From NCBI GenBank assembly GCA_031277615.1, contig JAITMC010000013.1:1-64000 (forward strand): 64,000 nucleotides of DNA, written 5' to 3'. Shown in pieces: positions 26,455 through 34,455 of the stretch (position 1 is its first letter; every line of letters starts with the position of its first letter). This DNA comes from Chryseobacterium sp. GTDB taxonomy: Bacteria; Bacteroidota; Bacteroidia; Flavobacteriales; Weeksellaceae. The translations under genes were made by a program, and so were the position numbers. The notes under the pieces are model-generated. The model was not told the DNA's origin and made no database searches. It saw only the letters and a program-made list of their open reading frames with translations.

Positions 26455-26770
26455 TTCTTATTTTATATTGATATTTAGCATTTTACATATTAATCTTTAA
26501 TAGGGTATGCCTAAAAGTATGTCTTTTTACTCTATAAGTATTCTTAAATATAGAAATGTATTAGAAAAGTAAATCAATCTGATCTCTTTACTAGCAGGAA
26601 AATAGATATTCCAATAATGAACTTTCCTAGTTATGAACTTGTGGATAATCATTCCATCAGGAAGAACTTCAAGATTTACACTTGTAACCAGTAGTGTCTC
26701 ACTAACTTACACAGTTAGTGAGACACTGCCTACTTATTAAACCATGTATTTTTATGATCAAGTTTTATTA
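26455..26770. other. 316-bp gap between tRNA fragment and immunity gene
   Basis: AT-rich. It holds the 15-bp hairpin at 26693-26727 and, on the minus strand, an open frame of about 60 codons ending at 26527 (containing NLEVLPDGMIIHKFITR) that has no clear start and that I do not recognise; it may be a remnant of another gene. Confidence 0.5.
26693..26727. terminator. Perfect 15-bp hairpin after the toxin-immunity operon
   Basis: Arms 26693-26707 and 26713-26727 are perfectly complementary with a 5-nt loop. It lies 44 nt beyond the stop of the last immunity gene of the intact operon. There is no T run, so it may be a non-canonical terminator, an mRNA 3' end, or a mobile-element end. Confidence 0.5.
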
Positions 26771-27013
26771 TTAGATGGGGAAAACCTGTCTTATGAATTT
26801 TAATAGTTCTTCAATAGTCTTAAATTCTTTCTCTACAGGAATCTGTCCCGTGAAATATTCTATTTTTAATTTTTTATCAACATCTTTAATAAAGAAAACA
26901 GAATTTAAATTGCCTTCTATATAAGAGTAAAGGCATTCTTTATTATCAATAATTCTTACATTGGAATAATATCCTAATTCCTCTAATTCTTTGAGTAATT
27001 GATTAATACTCAT
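26771..27013 (-). CDS. Putative immunity protein, paralogue 2
   Basis: An 80-residue soluble protein with N-terminal helix MSINQLLKELEELGYYSN, central strands (SVFFIKDVDKKLKIEYFTGQ) and the family C-terminus EKEFKTIEELLKFIRQVFPI. It starts 2 nt after the stop of paralogue 1. The N-terminus has a truncated second copy at 25219-25293. Confidence 0.75.
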   Translation of the reverse strand: MSINQLLKELEELGYYSNVRIIDNKECLYSYIEGNLNSVFFIKDVDKKLKIEYFTGQIPVEKEFKTIEELLKFIRQVFPI

Positions 27014-27015
27014 GA

Positions 27016-27276
27016 TTAATCTTCTATTGGAAACACTTGTCTTACAAACTTAAGAAGTTCTTCAATAGTTTTAAATTCTTTCTCTGTTGAAATTTGACCA
27101 ACTAAGTAACTGATAGTTATTTTATTTGATAAATTAATACTAAATGTATTGTTCAAAACAAAAGTACCTTCAATAGGGCCTGTATCTCCTTTAATGCCAG
27201 AAAACAATACTCCATTTTTTTGATAACAGTAGTATCCTAAACTTTCTAATTCTTCTTGTAATTCATTAATATTCAT
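27016..27276 (-). CDS. Putative cognate immunity protein, paralogue 1
   Basis: An 86-residue soluble protein: MNINELQEELESLGYYCYQ, then GVLFSGIKGDTG, TISYLVGQISTEKEF and a C-terminal TIEELLKFVRQVFPIED. It is the first gene after the 796-residue toxin candidate, 15 nt downstream, the usual position of the cognate immunity gene. No signal peptide, so it would act in the cytosol. Family unknown to me. Confidence 0.75.
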   Translation of the reverse strand: MNINELQEELESLGYYCYQKNGVLFSGIKGDTGPIEGTFVLNNTFSINLSNKITISYLVGQISTEKEFKTIEELLKFVRQVFPIED

Positions 27277-27291
27277 AATATAATTTAGTAT

Positions 27292-29682
27292 TTAATTTTT
27301 AAACCAAAAGGCATATTTACCTGTTCTGCTCCATGCTGTTTCAAAATCTTCTAATTTTATAGTAGCCTCTACTCCTTTTCCTTTATTTATTCCTTCTATT
27401 GGCCAAGGGTCTCTAATATACACTAACCCATTTTCAACCTTATCTATAATAATAGCATGGTTACCCCCATTAGGAGATTCTTTTATCCAAGCAACCCAAG
27501 AGTTTTTCTTACCAAGTATCTCAATCAATTCAGATGTTCCAACAGGAATATGGTCTATGGTTCCCTCACTAAACTCATTCTCTTTAAAGATTTTATTTGC
27601 TGCATCAGACATCCCTTTTTCATAAGTTCCTAATTCTTCCGTAGTACCTGCTAATTTTCTTATAGCAGATTCAGTCATTTCAATACCATTATCTTTAGCT
27701 AATTGTCTGATACATGCAGCAGCACAAGACATATTATGTTCCTGAGCAACCATGTTTCTGGAAAGAACTTCAAGATACTTTAAAATTCCTCCAGTTCCAG
27801 CACCTAATCTAGGCTTCAGAATCTTATTCCAGAAAGCATTAACTTCTTTGAAATCCCCTTTGAAAATAGGTTTTTCCTTCCATTTCAGAAGATAACCATC
27901 AGCTTTAGCCAGAATTTCAATACCTAGTTTTTTAAAGCCTATTCTGGCATTAGCTAGAATATTGTAAATACTTTGTGCTTTCTTTCCCTTTAATACAATT
28001 TCTTCAATTTCTTCTGCTGTCATGGCTAAATCCTCAGCTTTAGCTCCATTCTTTACACCCTTTAACAACTCCTCGATAAACTTGATGAAGCCTTTAAATC
28101 CTTTAGCACAAGCCTTTCCAAATCTAATAATAAATCTCGAAAGAAAGGCCAGCAGATCTGTAATTCCCAGTGTTGCTACAGAAAAACTTTCTCGTACCAG
28201 AACTTTGAGTAAACTTGCTGCTTTTTGTGCATATGTACTTCCTTTTGCAAGGTTTCCAACCCCACCTGTAAAGATAAGCAGCAGGATATTAATCAGTAAT
28301 TCAAAGGCAAAAATACCCACATAAAAAGCGGCCGTATAACGGGAAATATTCCCAAAGTATTCTTTCATCTTATCCAGTATTCCTTCCATATCAGCCTGAG
28401 AAATATTTCCACTGGTTTTAAAAAGATCTTTGATCCCCTGCAGGAACTTAAGTGCATTTTCTGTTATCCAATCTATTACCTCCTCTGCCTTCTCCATTAA
28501 ATCCCTTCTTTCAAGATATTGCTGATAAGAAAAAGTGATGGTAGGCTGTAAAAGAAATTCCAGAATATACAATAAGCATTGTATAAGACTGATAAGTCCC
28601 CAATTAAAACCACAGTAAAAAGCATTGACAAGTTTGAGAAATTCAATACCTTTCTTTGCTATCTCGGTGAGCTCGTCATTGGCTTCACCCAGAAAACTTT
28701 TAATAGAATTTATGATACTGCTGATCTTTTCTATAAGACCTTTAAAGGCGTCAGGGAGATGTTCTATAGAAGCGTCTTTAACCTTATCTGCTGCTCGTTT
28801 TACCAGCTCCCAAACCTGATTAAAGGCGACTTCTGTTCCCTGAAGAAAAGGATTGCTTCCTAAATTTTCAAAGAATTGCGCTGCTTTATTCATATTAATG
28901 GGTACAGGAATTACAGCTCCGCCCATTAGTATAGGAACCAGAGGTGAATAATCTTCAGCTTCCGGATTGTAATTTTTCTCTGTGGGTTTAAAATCTTCCA
29001 GTTGTTCTGCACACCACCCAATAGCATCGGCAGGAATGGAACCAATATTTCCGATAATTTCCTGAAATCTCCTGTCGCCGGTGTAAAACTGATATTCTTT
29101 CATTAAGGCATCGCGAACAAGAGTGGCATTAATTTTATCTCCTTCATAGGTGTAGGCTAACTGAGTGAGATAAGCCGCTTCATCCTCCAGAGAAGTAATA
29201 TTTTTGAAGAATTTCCCACCAACCGTAGAGGGTAATGGTTCTGGAAATTTCTTAATAAGGCTGACAAAATAGTCGCCCATTTTGGCAATGTAAAAGTCAC
29301 CTGAAAAATTAGATTTTTTAGAATTGGGCTTTTCGTAAAAAAGAAAAAGACTCTGAGGCTCCCTTTTATTAGCACTATAGTTTCCCAGTACCTGTGAGCC
29401 ATTCTCACAGGGCAAAACCGATGCTCTGTATTCATAGCCTTTCTTTCCGTCTTCATCTACTCCTGTATAAGGGAAAACAGATATCGGATTATCCGTAAGA
29501 TAGGAATACCCTGTAGGCGTGTTTCTGTAATCGTGGAATTTACTTCTGAAATCAGAAGAATCATCAGGATTGACAAGAAACTGTTTACTGGTGCTGGTAA
29601 ACCCTTTGTTTAAATCCTCTATAGAAATAATCCTGAACTCAGAGAGGTCGTCACTCCATTCGTCATCAAATAGTTTCTTCAT
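27292..29682 (-). CDS. Putative polymorphic toxin with C-terminal C39-like peptidase
   Basis: A 796-residue protein with no signal peptide. The N-terminal 250 residues form a globular region I do not recognise. Two strongly hydrophobic stretches lie at about 359-378 and 452-470, amid amphipathic helices. The last 150 residues carry a C39-like papain-fold peptidase: QEHNMSC with Gln647 and Cys653, GGNHAIIIDKV with His742, and YIRDPWP with Asp758, giving the full catalytic triad and oxyanion Gln. Four small immunity-like genes and a decayed copy of the same tip lie downstream, so a modular toxin-immunity system is the best reading. The delivery route is unclear: no PAAR, Rhs repeat or type IX C-terminal domain was seen. 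An alternative is a peptide-processing protease of another system. Confidence 0.75.
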   Translation of the reverse strand: MKKLFDDEWSDDLSEFRIISIEDLNKGFTSTSKQFLVNPDDSSDFRSKFHDYRNTPTGYSYLTDNPISVFPYTGVDEDGKKGYEYRASVLPCENGSQVLGNYSANKREPQSLFLFYEKPNSKKSNFSGDFYIAKMGDYFVSLIKKFPEPLPSTVGGKFFKNITSLEDEAAYLTQLAYTYEGDKINATLVRDALMKEYQFYTGDRRFQEIIGNIGSIPADAIGWCAEQLEDFKPTEKNYNPEAEDYSPLVPILMGGAVIPVPINMNKAAQFFENLGSNPFLQGTEVAFNQVWELVKRAADKVKDASIEHLPDAFKGLIEKISSIINSIKSFLGEANDELTEIAKKGIEFLKLVNAFYCGFNWGLISLIQCLLYILEFLLQPTITFSYQQYLERRDLMEKAEEVIDWITENALKFLQGIKDLFKTSGNISQADMEGILDKMKEYFGNISRYTAAFYVGIFAFELLINILLLIFTGGVGNLAKGSTYAQKAASLLKVLVRESFSVATLGITDLLAFLSRFIIRFGKACAKGFKGFIKFIEELLKGVKNGAKAEDLAMTAEEIEEIVLKGKKAQSIYNILANARIGFKKLGIEILAKADGYLLKWKEKPIFKGDFKEVNAFWNKILKPRLGAGTGGILKYLEVLSRNMVAQEHNMSCAAACIRQLAKDNGIEMTESAIRKLAGTTEELGTYEKGMSDAANKIFKENEFSEGTIDHIPVGTSELIEILGKKNSWVAWIKESPNGGNHAIIIDKVENGLVYIRDPWPIEGINKGKGVEATIKLEDFETAWSRTGKYAFWFKN

Positions 29683-29903
29683 AAGCTGTGTTTTAGTAAT
29701 TCATATTTTGTGTAATGTTTCTAAAACAAAGCTAAATCAGAGATGCGCCAGAAGTTGACGTATTATTTGAAAAATAAAATGGATGAACAGAATAGATAAA
29801 TTGTATAAGTCAATAGAGATCAGTCTTAAGATTGAGGGAAATTTAAATTTTGTATTTAACCACAATAAGCACAAAGCTTTTAAAAGGTAAGTGAAAATTA
29901 AAT
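29683..29903. other. Toxin gene upstream region
   Basis: About 220 bp without a gene between the toxin start and the direct repeat. It contains the TAGCTTTG box at 29727-29734 and otherwise AT-rich sequence. Confidence 0.5.
29727..29734 (-). promoter_or_regulatory. Candidate -7 box for the toxin operon
   Basis: TAGCTTTG on the minus strand fits TAnnTTTG and lies 45 nt upstream of the ATG at 29682. No clear -33 TTG is seen. Confidence 0.45.
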
Positions 29904-30097
29904 ATTTTCATCGGAATTGAAGAGAGAAAACCTGCATTATCTGAGGAATCAGCGAGAGAATAAATACCATACACATCCGTGGAAATCCGTGTGAAATTAT
30001 TTAACCACCATCAGGCCCATAGCATGATAAAAACAAAAAAGTCTCAGATTTAAAAATCTAAGACTTTGATTTGCAGAGAGGAAGGGATTCGAACCCT
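29904..30097 (-). repeat. 194-bp direct repeat, copy B (joined to the intact tRNA-Ser)
   Basis: Partner of 26261-26454. It includes the 3' end of the tRNA gene, its terminator and about 130 bp further downstream, with an internal CATCCGTGGAAATCCGTG stretch of the kind repeated between genes in many Bacteroidota. The boundary on the tRNA side lies in the T arm. Confidence 0.9.
30031..30067 (-). terminator. tRNA-Ser terminator
   Basis: A 14-bp stem (arms 30054-30067 and 30038-30051, one G-T wobble) followed on the minus strand by a T-rich run. The same structure is present in repeat copy A at 26388-26424. Confidence 0.75.
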
Positions 30098-30160
30098 CGA
30101 TACAGTTACCCGTATACTACCTTTCCAGGGTAGCTCCTTCAACCACTCGGACACCTCTCT
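30074..30160 (-). tRNA. tRNA-Ser (anticodon GGA)
   Basis: An 87-nt class II tRNA with long variable arm. The 7-bp acceptor stem pairs AGAGAGG with CCTCTCT, discriminator G; the anticodon loop CTGGAAA sits in the stem CTACC/GGTAG and reads GGA, decoding UCC/UCU. The T arm has GGTTCGAATCC. CCA is not encoded. It is the apparent integration or duplication site for the accessory island. Confidence 0.95.
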
Positions 30161-30214
30161 AATTGAGATTGCAAAAATAGAGTATTTTCTGGAATCTGCA
30201 AATTATTTCTGAAA

Positions 30215-31231
30215 TTAATTGCTTATTTCTCCACAAAGGCTTTGCGTAAAATGATCCGCGAAAGTTCCCGGGTAGCTGGGATTGTCTACCAGGTGCATCG
30301 CTTTGGTAATTGCACTTTCTGCGGTCATATCCTTTCCGCTGATGGCTCCGATCCTCGAAAATATATTGCTGTTTTCGTATTTTCCAAATGATATTCCACC
30401 TGATATACACTGACTTACCACCACGATTTCGGTGCCGTTATTACGGATTTCCTGAAGGGTTTCCTGTGTTTTTTCACTGCTGAAAATAGTCCCCGAACCA
30501 AATACCTGAAGAATCAGTACCTTCATTTTAGGGATCTCTTTGAAATGGCTTAAATGCATTCCCGGAAAAATTCTCCAGAAGAGAATATCTTCAGAAATAT
30601 GTTCGTCTACATGAAATTCTACGTCAGGATCACAGCGGTAAAGATTGTCTTTGATAATATTCAGATGAACTCCCGACTGTCCCAGAATAGGGTAGTTAGG
30701 GCTGGCGTAAGCATCAAAATATTCAGCAGAATATTTCAGGGTTCTGTTTCCTCTCAGTAATTTATATTCAAAATAAACTGCAACTTCCTGGATAACCGCT
30801 TCATCGTTTTCATAAAGACTGGCATAATAAAGGCTCGTGAGAAGGTTTTCTTTCGCATCCGTTCTCAGATCACCGATAGGAAGCTGTGAACCTGTCATGA
30901 TGACAGGTTTTCTGAGTCCTTTCAGCATAAAGCTGAGTGCCGAAGCAGTATAAGACATCGTATCTGTTCCGTGAAGCACCAGAAAGCCATCATAATCATT
31001 ATAATTTTTATAGATATAATTGGCGATGATCTTCCATTCTTCAGGTCCCATATCCGATGAGTCCAGAGGTTTGGCAAAAGGATGTACAAAAACTTCACAT
31101 TCCATTAATTTCATTTCGGGCATTTTTTCAAAAATGTTTCCGAAATCAAAGGCGCGGAGGCTTCCGGTTTCATAATCTTTTTCCATACCGATGGTTCCTC
31201 CGGTATAAATGAGCAGGACTTTTCGTTTCAT
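30215..31231 (-). CDS. ansA: Type I (cytosolic) L-asparaginase
   Basis: Hydrolyses asparagine to aspartate and ammonia. The 338-residue enzyme has both catalytic threonine motifs: YTGGTIGME at residues 8-16 and LHGTDTMSYTASAL at about 85-98, then GSQLPIGDLRTDAKEN. No signal peptide, as in the cytosolic AnsA-type enzymes. The frame is open upstream to 31300, but ATG at 31231 begins exactly at the core MKRKVLLIYTGG and a TAATTTTG box lies inside the longer frame, so the shorter start was chosen. It is the gene next to tRNA-Ser. Confidence 0.92.
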   Translation of the reverse strand: MKRKVLLIYTGGTIGMEKDYETGSLRAFDFGNIFEKMPEMKLMECEVFVHPFAKPLDSSDMGPEEWKIIANYIYKNYNDYDGFLVLHGTDTMSYTASALSFMLKGLRKPVIMTGSQLPIGDLRTDAKENLLTSLYYASLYENDEAVIQEVAVYFEYKLLRGNRTLKYSAEYFDAYASPNYPILGQSGVHLNIIKDNLYRCDPDVEFHVDEHISEDILFWRIFPGMHLSHFKEIPKMKVLILQVFGSGTIFSSEKTQETLQEIRNNGTEIVVVSQCISGGISFGKYENSNIFSRIGAISGKDMTAESAITKAMHLVDNPSYPGTFADHFTQSLCGEISN

Positions 31232-31279
31232 GAAGTACTTTTTAGTAAGAGAATGCTGAGCCTTATTCGGTTCATACTC

Positions 31280-31287
31280 CAAAATTA
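31280..31287 (-). promoter_or_regulatory. Candidate -7 box for the asparaginase gene
   Basis: TAATTTTG on the minus strand fits TAnnTTTG; 48 nt before the ATG at 31231. Confidence 0.45.
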
Positions 31288-31394
31288 CGTTAATTTGCAA
31301 AGATTTGAAAATGAAAGAAACGCTTAGGGCAAAATTTTATCAGAATCGGGCTCTAATGATAAGTGTTATATCGGGTTAAAGAAAAAATAACGAA

Positions 31395-32072
31395 ATGCAG
31401 ATGAAAGATTTAGCGAAAACTTTTGACTATTTAAAACAGTTTTTAACAGAAGACAGGCTCACAAAAATTGAACATTTTTCTCAGGAAAGTTCGGATTTTA
31501 TCCTTCCGGTGATGGATGATGTGTACCAGTTCAGGAATGCAGCGGCCATTATCAGATCGGTAGAAGCATGCGCATTCCATAAAGTGGTGGCCATGGAGGA
31601 GGAGAATGTTTTCGATCCTAGTCTTACGGTAACCAAAGGAGCAGAAACCTGGGTGGAAGTGGAAAAAATGCCTAAAAATGTAGCTTCCCTACAGAATATC
31701 AAAGACAGGGGATACAAAATTATGGCGGTATCTTTAGAGAAAAATGCCGTAATGCTTCCTGATTATCAGATTAAAGAACCTATTGCCCTCGTTTTCGGAA
31801 CAGAAAAGGAAGGCGTATCGGAAGAAGTTCTGGACTTTGCAGATGAAACGCTGGCGATCCCGATGTACGGCTGGACGAAAAGCTACAATGTTTCGGTAGC
31901 AGCAGCCATCTGTATGTATGAGCTGAAACAGAAACTGATGAAATCGGATATTGATTATAAGCTCACTGATGAAAAACTGATGAAAATGAAAATCCGCTGG
32001 GCAGTCAACTCCATGAGAAGCGGGCAGCAGATCTTTGAAAAGTATCTTAAAGACCATGATCTGGCCATATAG
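31395..32072 (+). CDS. trmH: TrmH-like tRNA (guanosine-2'-O-)-methyltransferase
   Basis: A SpoU-family RNA 2'-O-methyltransferase, 225 residues, with the three motifs of the trefoil-knot fold: FRNAAAIIRS near residue 47 (motif 1, Asn and Arg), LVFGTEKEGVS near 132 (motif 2) and IPMYGWTKSYNVSVAAAICMYEL near 152 (motif 3). The length and C-terminal helix (about 190-225) fit TrmH, which methylates G18 of tRNAs, better than longer RlmB. ATG at 31401 is an alternative start. Its end overlaps the start of the following lipoprotein gene. Confidence 0.87.
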   Translation: MQMKDLAKTFDYLKQFLTEDRLTKIEHFSQESSDFILPVMDDVYQFRNAAAIIRSVEACAFHKVVAMEEENVFDPSLTVTKGAETWVEVEKMPKNVASLQNIKDRGYKIMAVSLEKNAVMLPDYQIKEPIALVFGTEKEGVSEEVLDFADETLAIPMYGWTKSYNVSVAAAICMYELKQKLMKSDIDYKLTDEKLMKMKIRWAVNSMRSGQQIFEKYLKDHDLAI

Positions 32073-32676
32073 AAGCATAGCTGTTATTCTTATTGGGTTG
32101 TTGGTGGGGTGCGATAAAAAACCGGCTACCCAGGCTGTTGTTTCAAAAGATACCCTAAAGACTCAGCCTGATAAGGTTTCTCCGGTGGTAGATACGGCTC
32201 CGGAAGACTCTGCGGACGGAAAATATTCCAGGATCATCAAAGACGGAAATACTACGGCGGAAATCTTTTATACTGTTAAAGACAGTCATGTCGACTATTA
32301 TAAACTCACCGTTAGAAACGGAAGTAATGTTCAGAAACTTCATGCTGTTTCCAATTGGGGATTTTCTGGCATCGATCAGACCGAATTCTCTTTTCAGGAT
32401 GTTAACTTTGATGGAAAGAAAGACCTTCTTATTGCCCATGAGATCGGGATGAACTGGGGGACAAGCAGAGTCTGGATCAACAAAAACGGACAATTCATCC
32501 GGGAGAAGAAATTTAAGGAGATCAAAAATCCTGTGTTCGACAGCATCAAAAAAGAAATCCGGTCAGAATACAGAGTTTCCGGTGTAGGAGAATTCTCCAA
32601 TACCTATCGGTGGAAAAAAGGTCATCTGATTCTTACAGACAGTTCCGAATATATCTACGGTCCGGATGGAAATTAA
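32056..32676 (+). CDS. XAC2610-like lipoprotein
   Basis: A 206-residue lipoprotein: MIWPYRSIAVILIGLLVGC gives a signal sequence and lipobox Cys at residue 19. The mature part carries FQDVNFDGKKDLLIAHE, an FG-GAP-like DxNxDGxxDL calcium-binding loop typical of XAC2610-related proteins, followed by WGTSRVWINKNGQF. Function unknown. ATG at 32056 overlaps the TrmH gene end by 17 nt; an earlier in-frame ATG (32035) would add seven residues before the signal core. Confidence 0.72.
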   Translation: MIWPYRSIAVILIGLLVGCDKKPATQAVVSKDTLKTQPDKVSPVVDTAPEDSADGKYSRIIKDGNTTAEIFYTVKDSHVDYYKLTVRNGSNVQKLHAVSNWGFSGIDQTEFSFQDVNFDGKKDLLIAHEIGMNWGTSRVWINKNGQFIREKKFKEIKNPVFDSIKKEIRSEYRVSGVGEFSNTYRWKKGHLILTDSSEYIYGPDGN

Positions 32677-32705
32677 AAGATATGATCTTTCAGCTTAGGT
32701 CTAAG

Positions 32706-33407
32706 CTAAGCGGTCGTCATTTTAAAATAGTTCCAGGCTGCTACAAATACTCCTGCAGTTTCAGTTCTTAACCTCTGATTGCCGAGTGAAACGGCTTTAA
32801 TCCTGTTGCCGGCTAAAAAAGAAATCTCCTTTTCCGAAAAATCACCTTCAGGACCGATTAAAAAAGTAAGCTGCTCAAGCTGGGGAATCGCATTAAGATC
32901 TGTCCGGTCCAGATTTTCATGGCAGTGTGCCACAAAAGTATATTCAGGATCTGTATTCTGTAAGAAATCAGTCAGCTTTACCACCTCATGGATCACAGGG
33001 AAATGAAACCTGAGACTTTGTTTGGAAGCAGCAATGGCCTGTTTTCTGATCTTATCGATATTGATATTCTTGCGCTCTGTTTTCTCCGTTACAATAATAC
33101 TGATCTCAGAAACGCCCATTTCCACAGCTTTCTCCACAAAAAACTCAATCCGGTCTATATTTTTTGTCGGAGCAATGGCAATGTGAAGTTTTGGACTGAA
33201 TCCGGGAAGATCTGTTTTGATTTCCGAAACTTCTATGCCCGCTTTTTTGCCTTCTATCAATAGCTTTCCCGAAGCAAGATTTCCCTGCCCGTCGGTTACA
33301 TAAATTTCCTCACCATCTTTCATACGCAGCACTTTTACAATATGCTGCTGTTCCTCATCATGGATGGTAACCAGGTTGTTTTCTATATGTCCGTAAAATA
33401 ATTTCAT
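32706..33407 (-). CDS. rsmE: 16S rRNA (uracil(1498)-N(3))-methyltransferase
   Basis: RsmE methylates U1498 in helix 44 of 16S rRNA using S-adenosylmethionine. The 233 residues are typical in length: an N-terminal PUA-like domain with HIVKVLRMKDGEEI near residue 22, then a SPOUT knot with AIAPTKNIDRIEFFVEKAVEMGV near 90, FLIGPEGDFSEKEI near 190 and SLGNQRLRTETAG near 210. It is probably cotranscribed with tsaD, which ends 27 nt upstream. Confidence 0.93.
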   Translation of the reverse strand: MKLFYGHIENNLVTIHDEEQQHIVKVLRMKDGEEIYVTDGQGNLASGKLLIEGKKAGIEVSEIKTDLPGFSPKLHIAIAPTKNIDRIEFFVEKAVEMGVSEISIIVTEKTERKNINIDKIRKQAIAASKQSLRFHFPVIHEVVKLTDFLQNTDPEYTFVAHCHENLDRTDLNAIPQLEQLTFLIGPEGDFSEKEISFLAGNRIKAVSLGNQRLRTETAGVFVAAWNYFKMTTA

Positions 33408-33434
33408 AAGAAGTATAGGTCGGCCGAATTGCCT

Positions 33435-34451
33435 TTATAAATCGTACTTTGCCGTTGCCGTTGTTCTGAGGTCTGTAAATTCGCCTCTTTCAAATTTCAG
33501 TTGAGCTACCATGGCAATCATTGCTGCGTTATCGGTGGTATATTCAAATTTAGGAATGTAGATGTTCCAGCCCAGCTTTTCCCGGTTGTCTTCCATCGTT
33601 TTTCTCAACGCAGAATTCGCAGATACCCCGCCCGCAATCGCCACTTCCCTGATGTTTAAATCACTGGCGGCTTTTTCAAGTTTATTCATGAGGATCTCAA
33701 TGATGGTTTTCTGTACGGAAGCACAAAGATCGTTAAGGTTTTCTTTAATAAAATCCGGATTTTTTCTCACCTCTTTCTGAATGAAATACAGCACCGATGT
33801 TTTAATGCCACTGAATGAATAGTCATAATTCTCCATCCGGGGTTTGTTAAATTTAAAAGAATCCGGGTTTCCCTCTTTCGCCAGCCTGTCGATGATAGGT
33901 CCGGCAGGATAATCAAGATCAAAGAGTTTTCCGATTTTATCAAAAGCTTCTCCTGCGGCATCATCAATGGTTTTCCCGATAATTTCCATATCGAAATAAT
34001 CTTTAACCAGTACAATCATGGTATGTCCGCCGCTTACCGTAAGGCACAGGAAAGGAAATTTGGGCGGCATAGGATTTGCATCGTCAATAAAATGGGCTAA
34101 AATGTGGGCCTGAAGGTGATTAACTTCAATTAACGGTACATTTAAACTCATTGCCAGAGACTTGGCAAAAGAGGTACCCACAAGAAGAGATCCCAAAAGT
34201 CCGGGTCCGCGTGTAAATCCTATAGCAGAAATAGCATTTTGTTGTATATTTGCTTTAGTAATAGATTTTTCAACAACGGGGATTATATTTTGCTGATGTG
34301 CTCGCGATGCCAGCTCGGGAACCACACCGCCGTATTCTTTATGGATGGCCTGATTCGCAGCAATGTTCGACAAAATGCAGTTTCCCTTGATGATAGCTGC
34401 TGAGGTGTCGTCGCAGGACGATTCAATACCTAAAATTATAGAGTCGCTCAT
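33435..34451 (-). CDS. tsaD: tRNA N6-adenosine threonylcarbamoyltransferase TsaD
   Basis: TsaD transfers threonylcarbamoyl to A37 of ANN-decoding tRNAs, with TsaB and TsaE. The 338-residue ASKHA-fold enzyme shows ILGIESSCDDTSAA at the N-terminus, the metal-binding histidines in EVNHLQAHILAHF near residue 109, LTVSGGHTMIV near 135 and IAGGVSANSALR near 270. Its start at 34451 is only 4 nt from the divergent start of the TamB-like gene, so promoters of each must lie in the other's coding region. Confidence 0.95.
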   Translation of the reverse strand: MSDSIILGIESSCDDTSAAIIKGNCILSNIAANQAIHKEYGGVVPELASRAHQQNIIPVVEKSITKANIQQNAISAIGFTRGPGLLGSLLVGTSFAKSLAMSLNVPLIEVNHLQAHILAHFIDDANPMPPKFPFLCLTVSGGHTMIVLVKDYFDMEIIGKTIDDAAGEAFDKIGKLFDLDYPAGPIIDRLAKEGNPDSFKFNKPRMENYDYSFSGIKTSVLYFIQKEVRKNPDFIKENLNDLCASVQKTIIEILMNKLEKAASDLNIREVAIAGGVSANSALRKTMEDNREKLGWNIYIPKFEYTTDNAAMIAMVAQLKFERGEFTDLRTTATAKYDL

Positions 34452-34455
34452 AATA

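Noticed and set aside
26527-26706. About 60-codon minus-strand open frame beside the tRNA fragment
   Set aside because: No clear start codon or family match; kept only as a note on the gap, possibly a gene remnant.
28022-28863. Plus-strand open frames inside the toxin gene
   Set aside because: Antisense shadows of the hydrophobic and helical middle of the 796-residue protein.
34363-34455. Upstream extension of the TamB-like gene
   Set aside because: It lies within the 5' end of tsaD on the other strand and its residues mirror tsaD codons; ATG at 34456 gives a normal acidic N-terminus.
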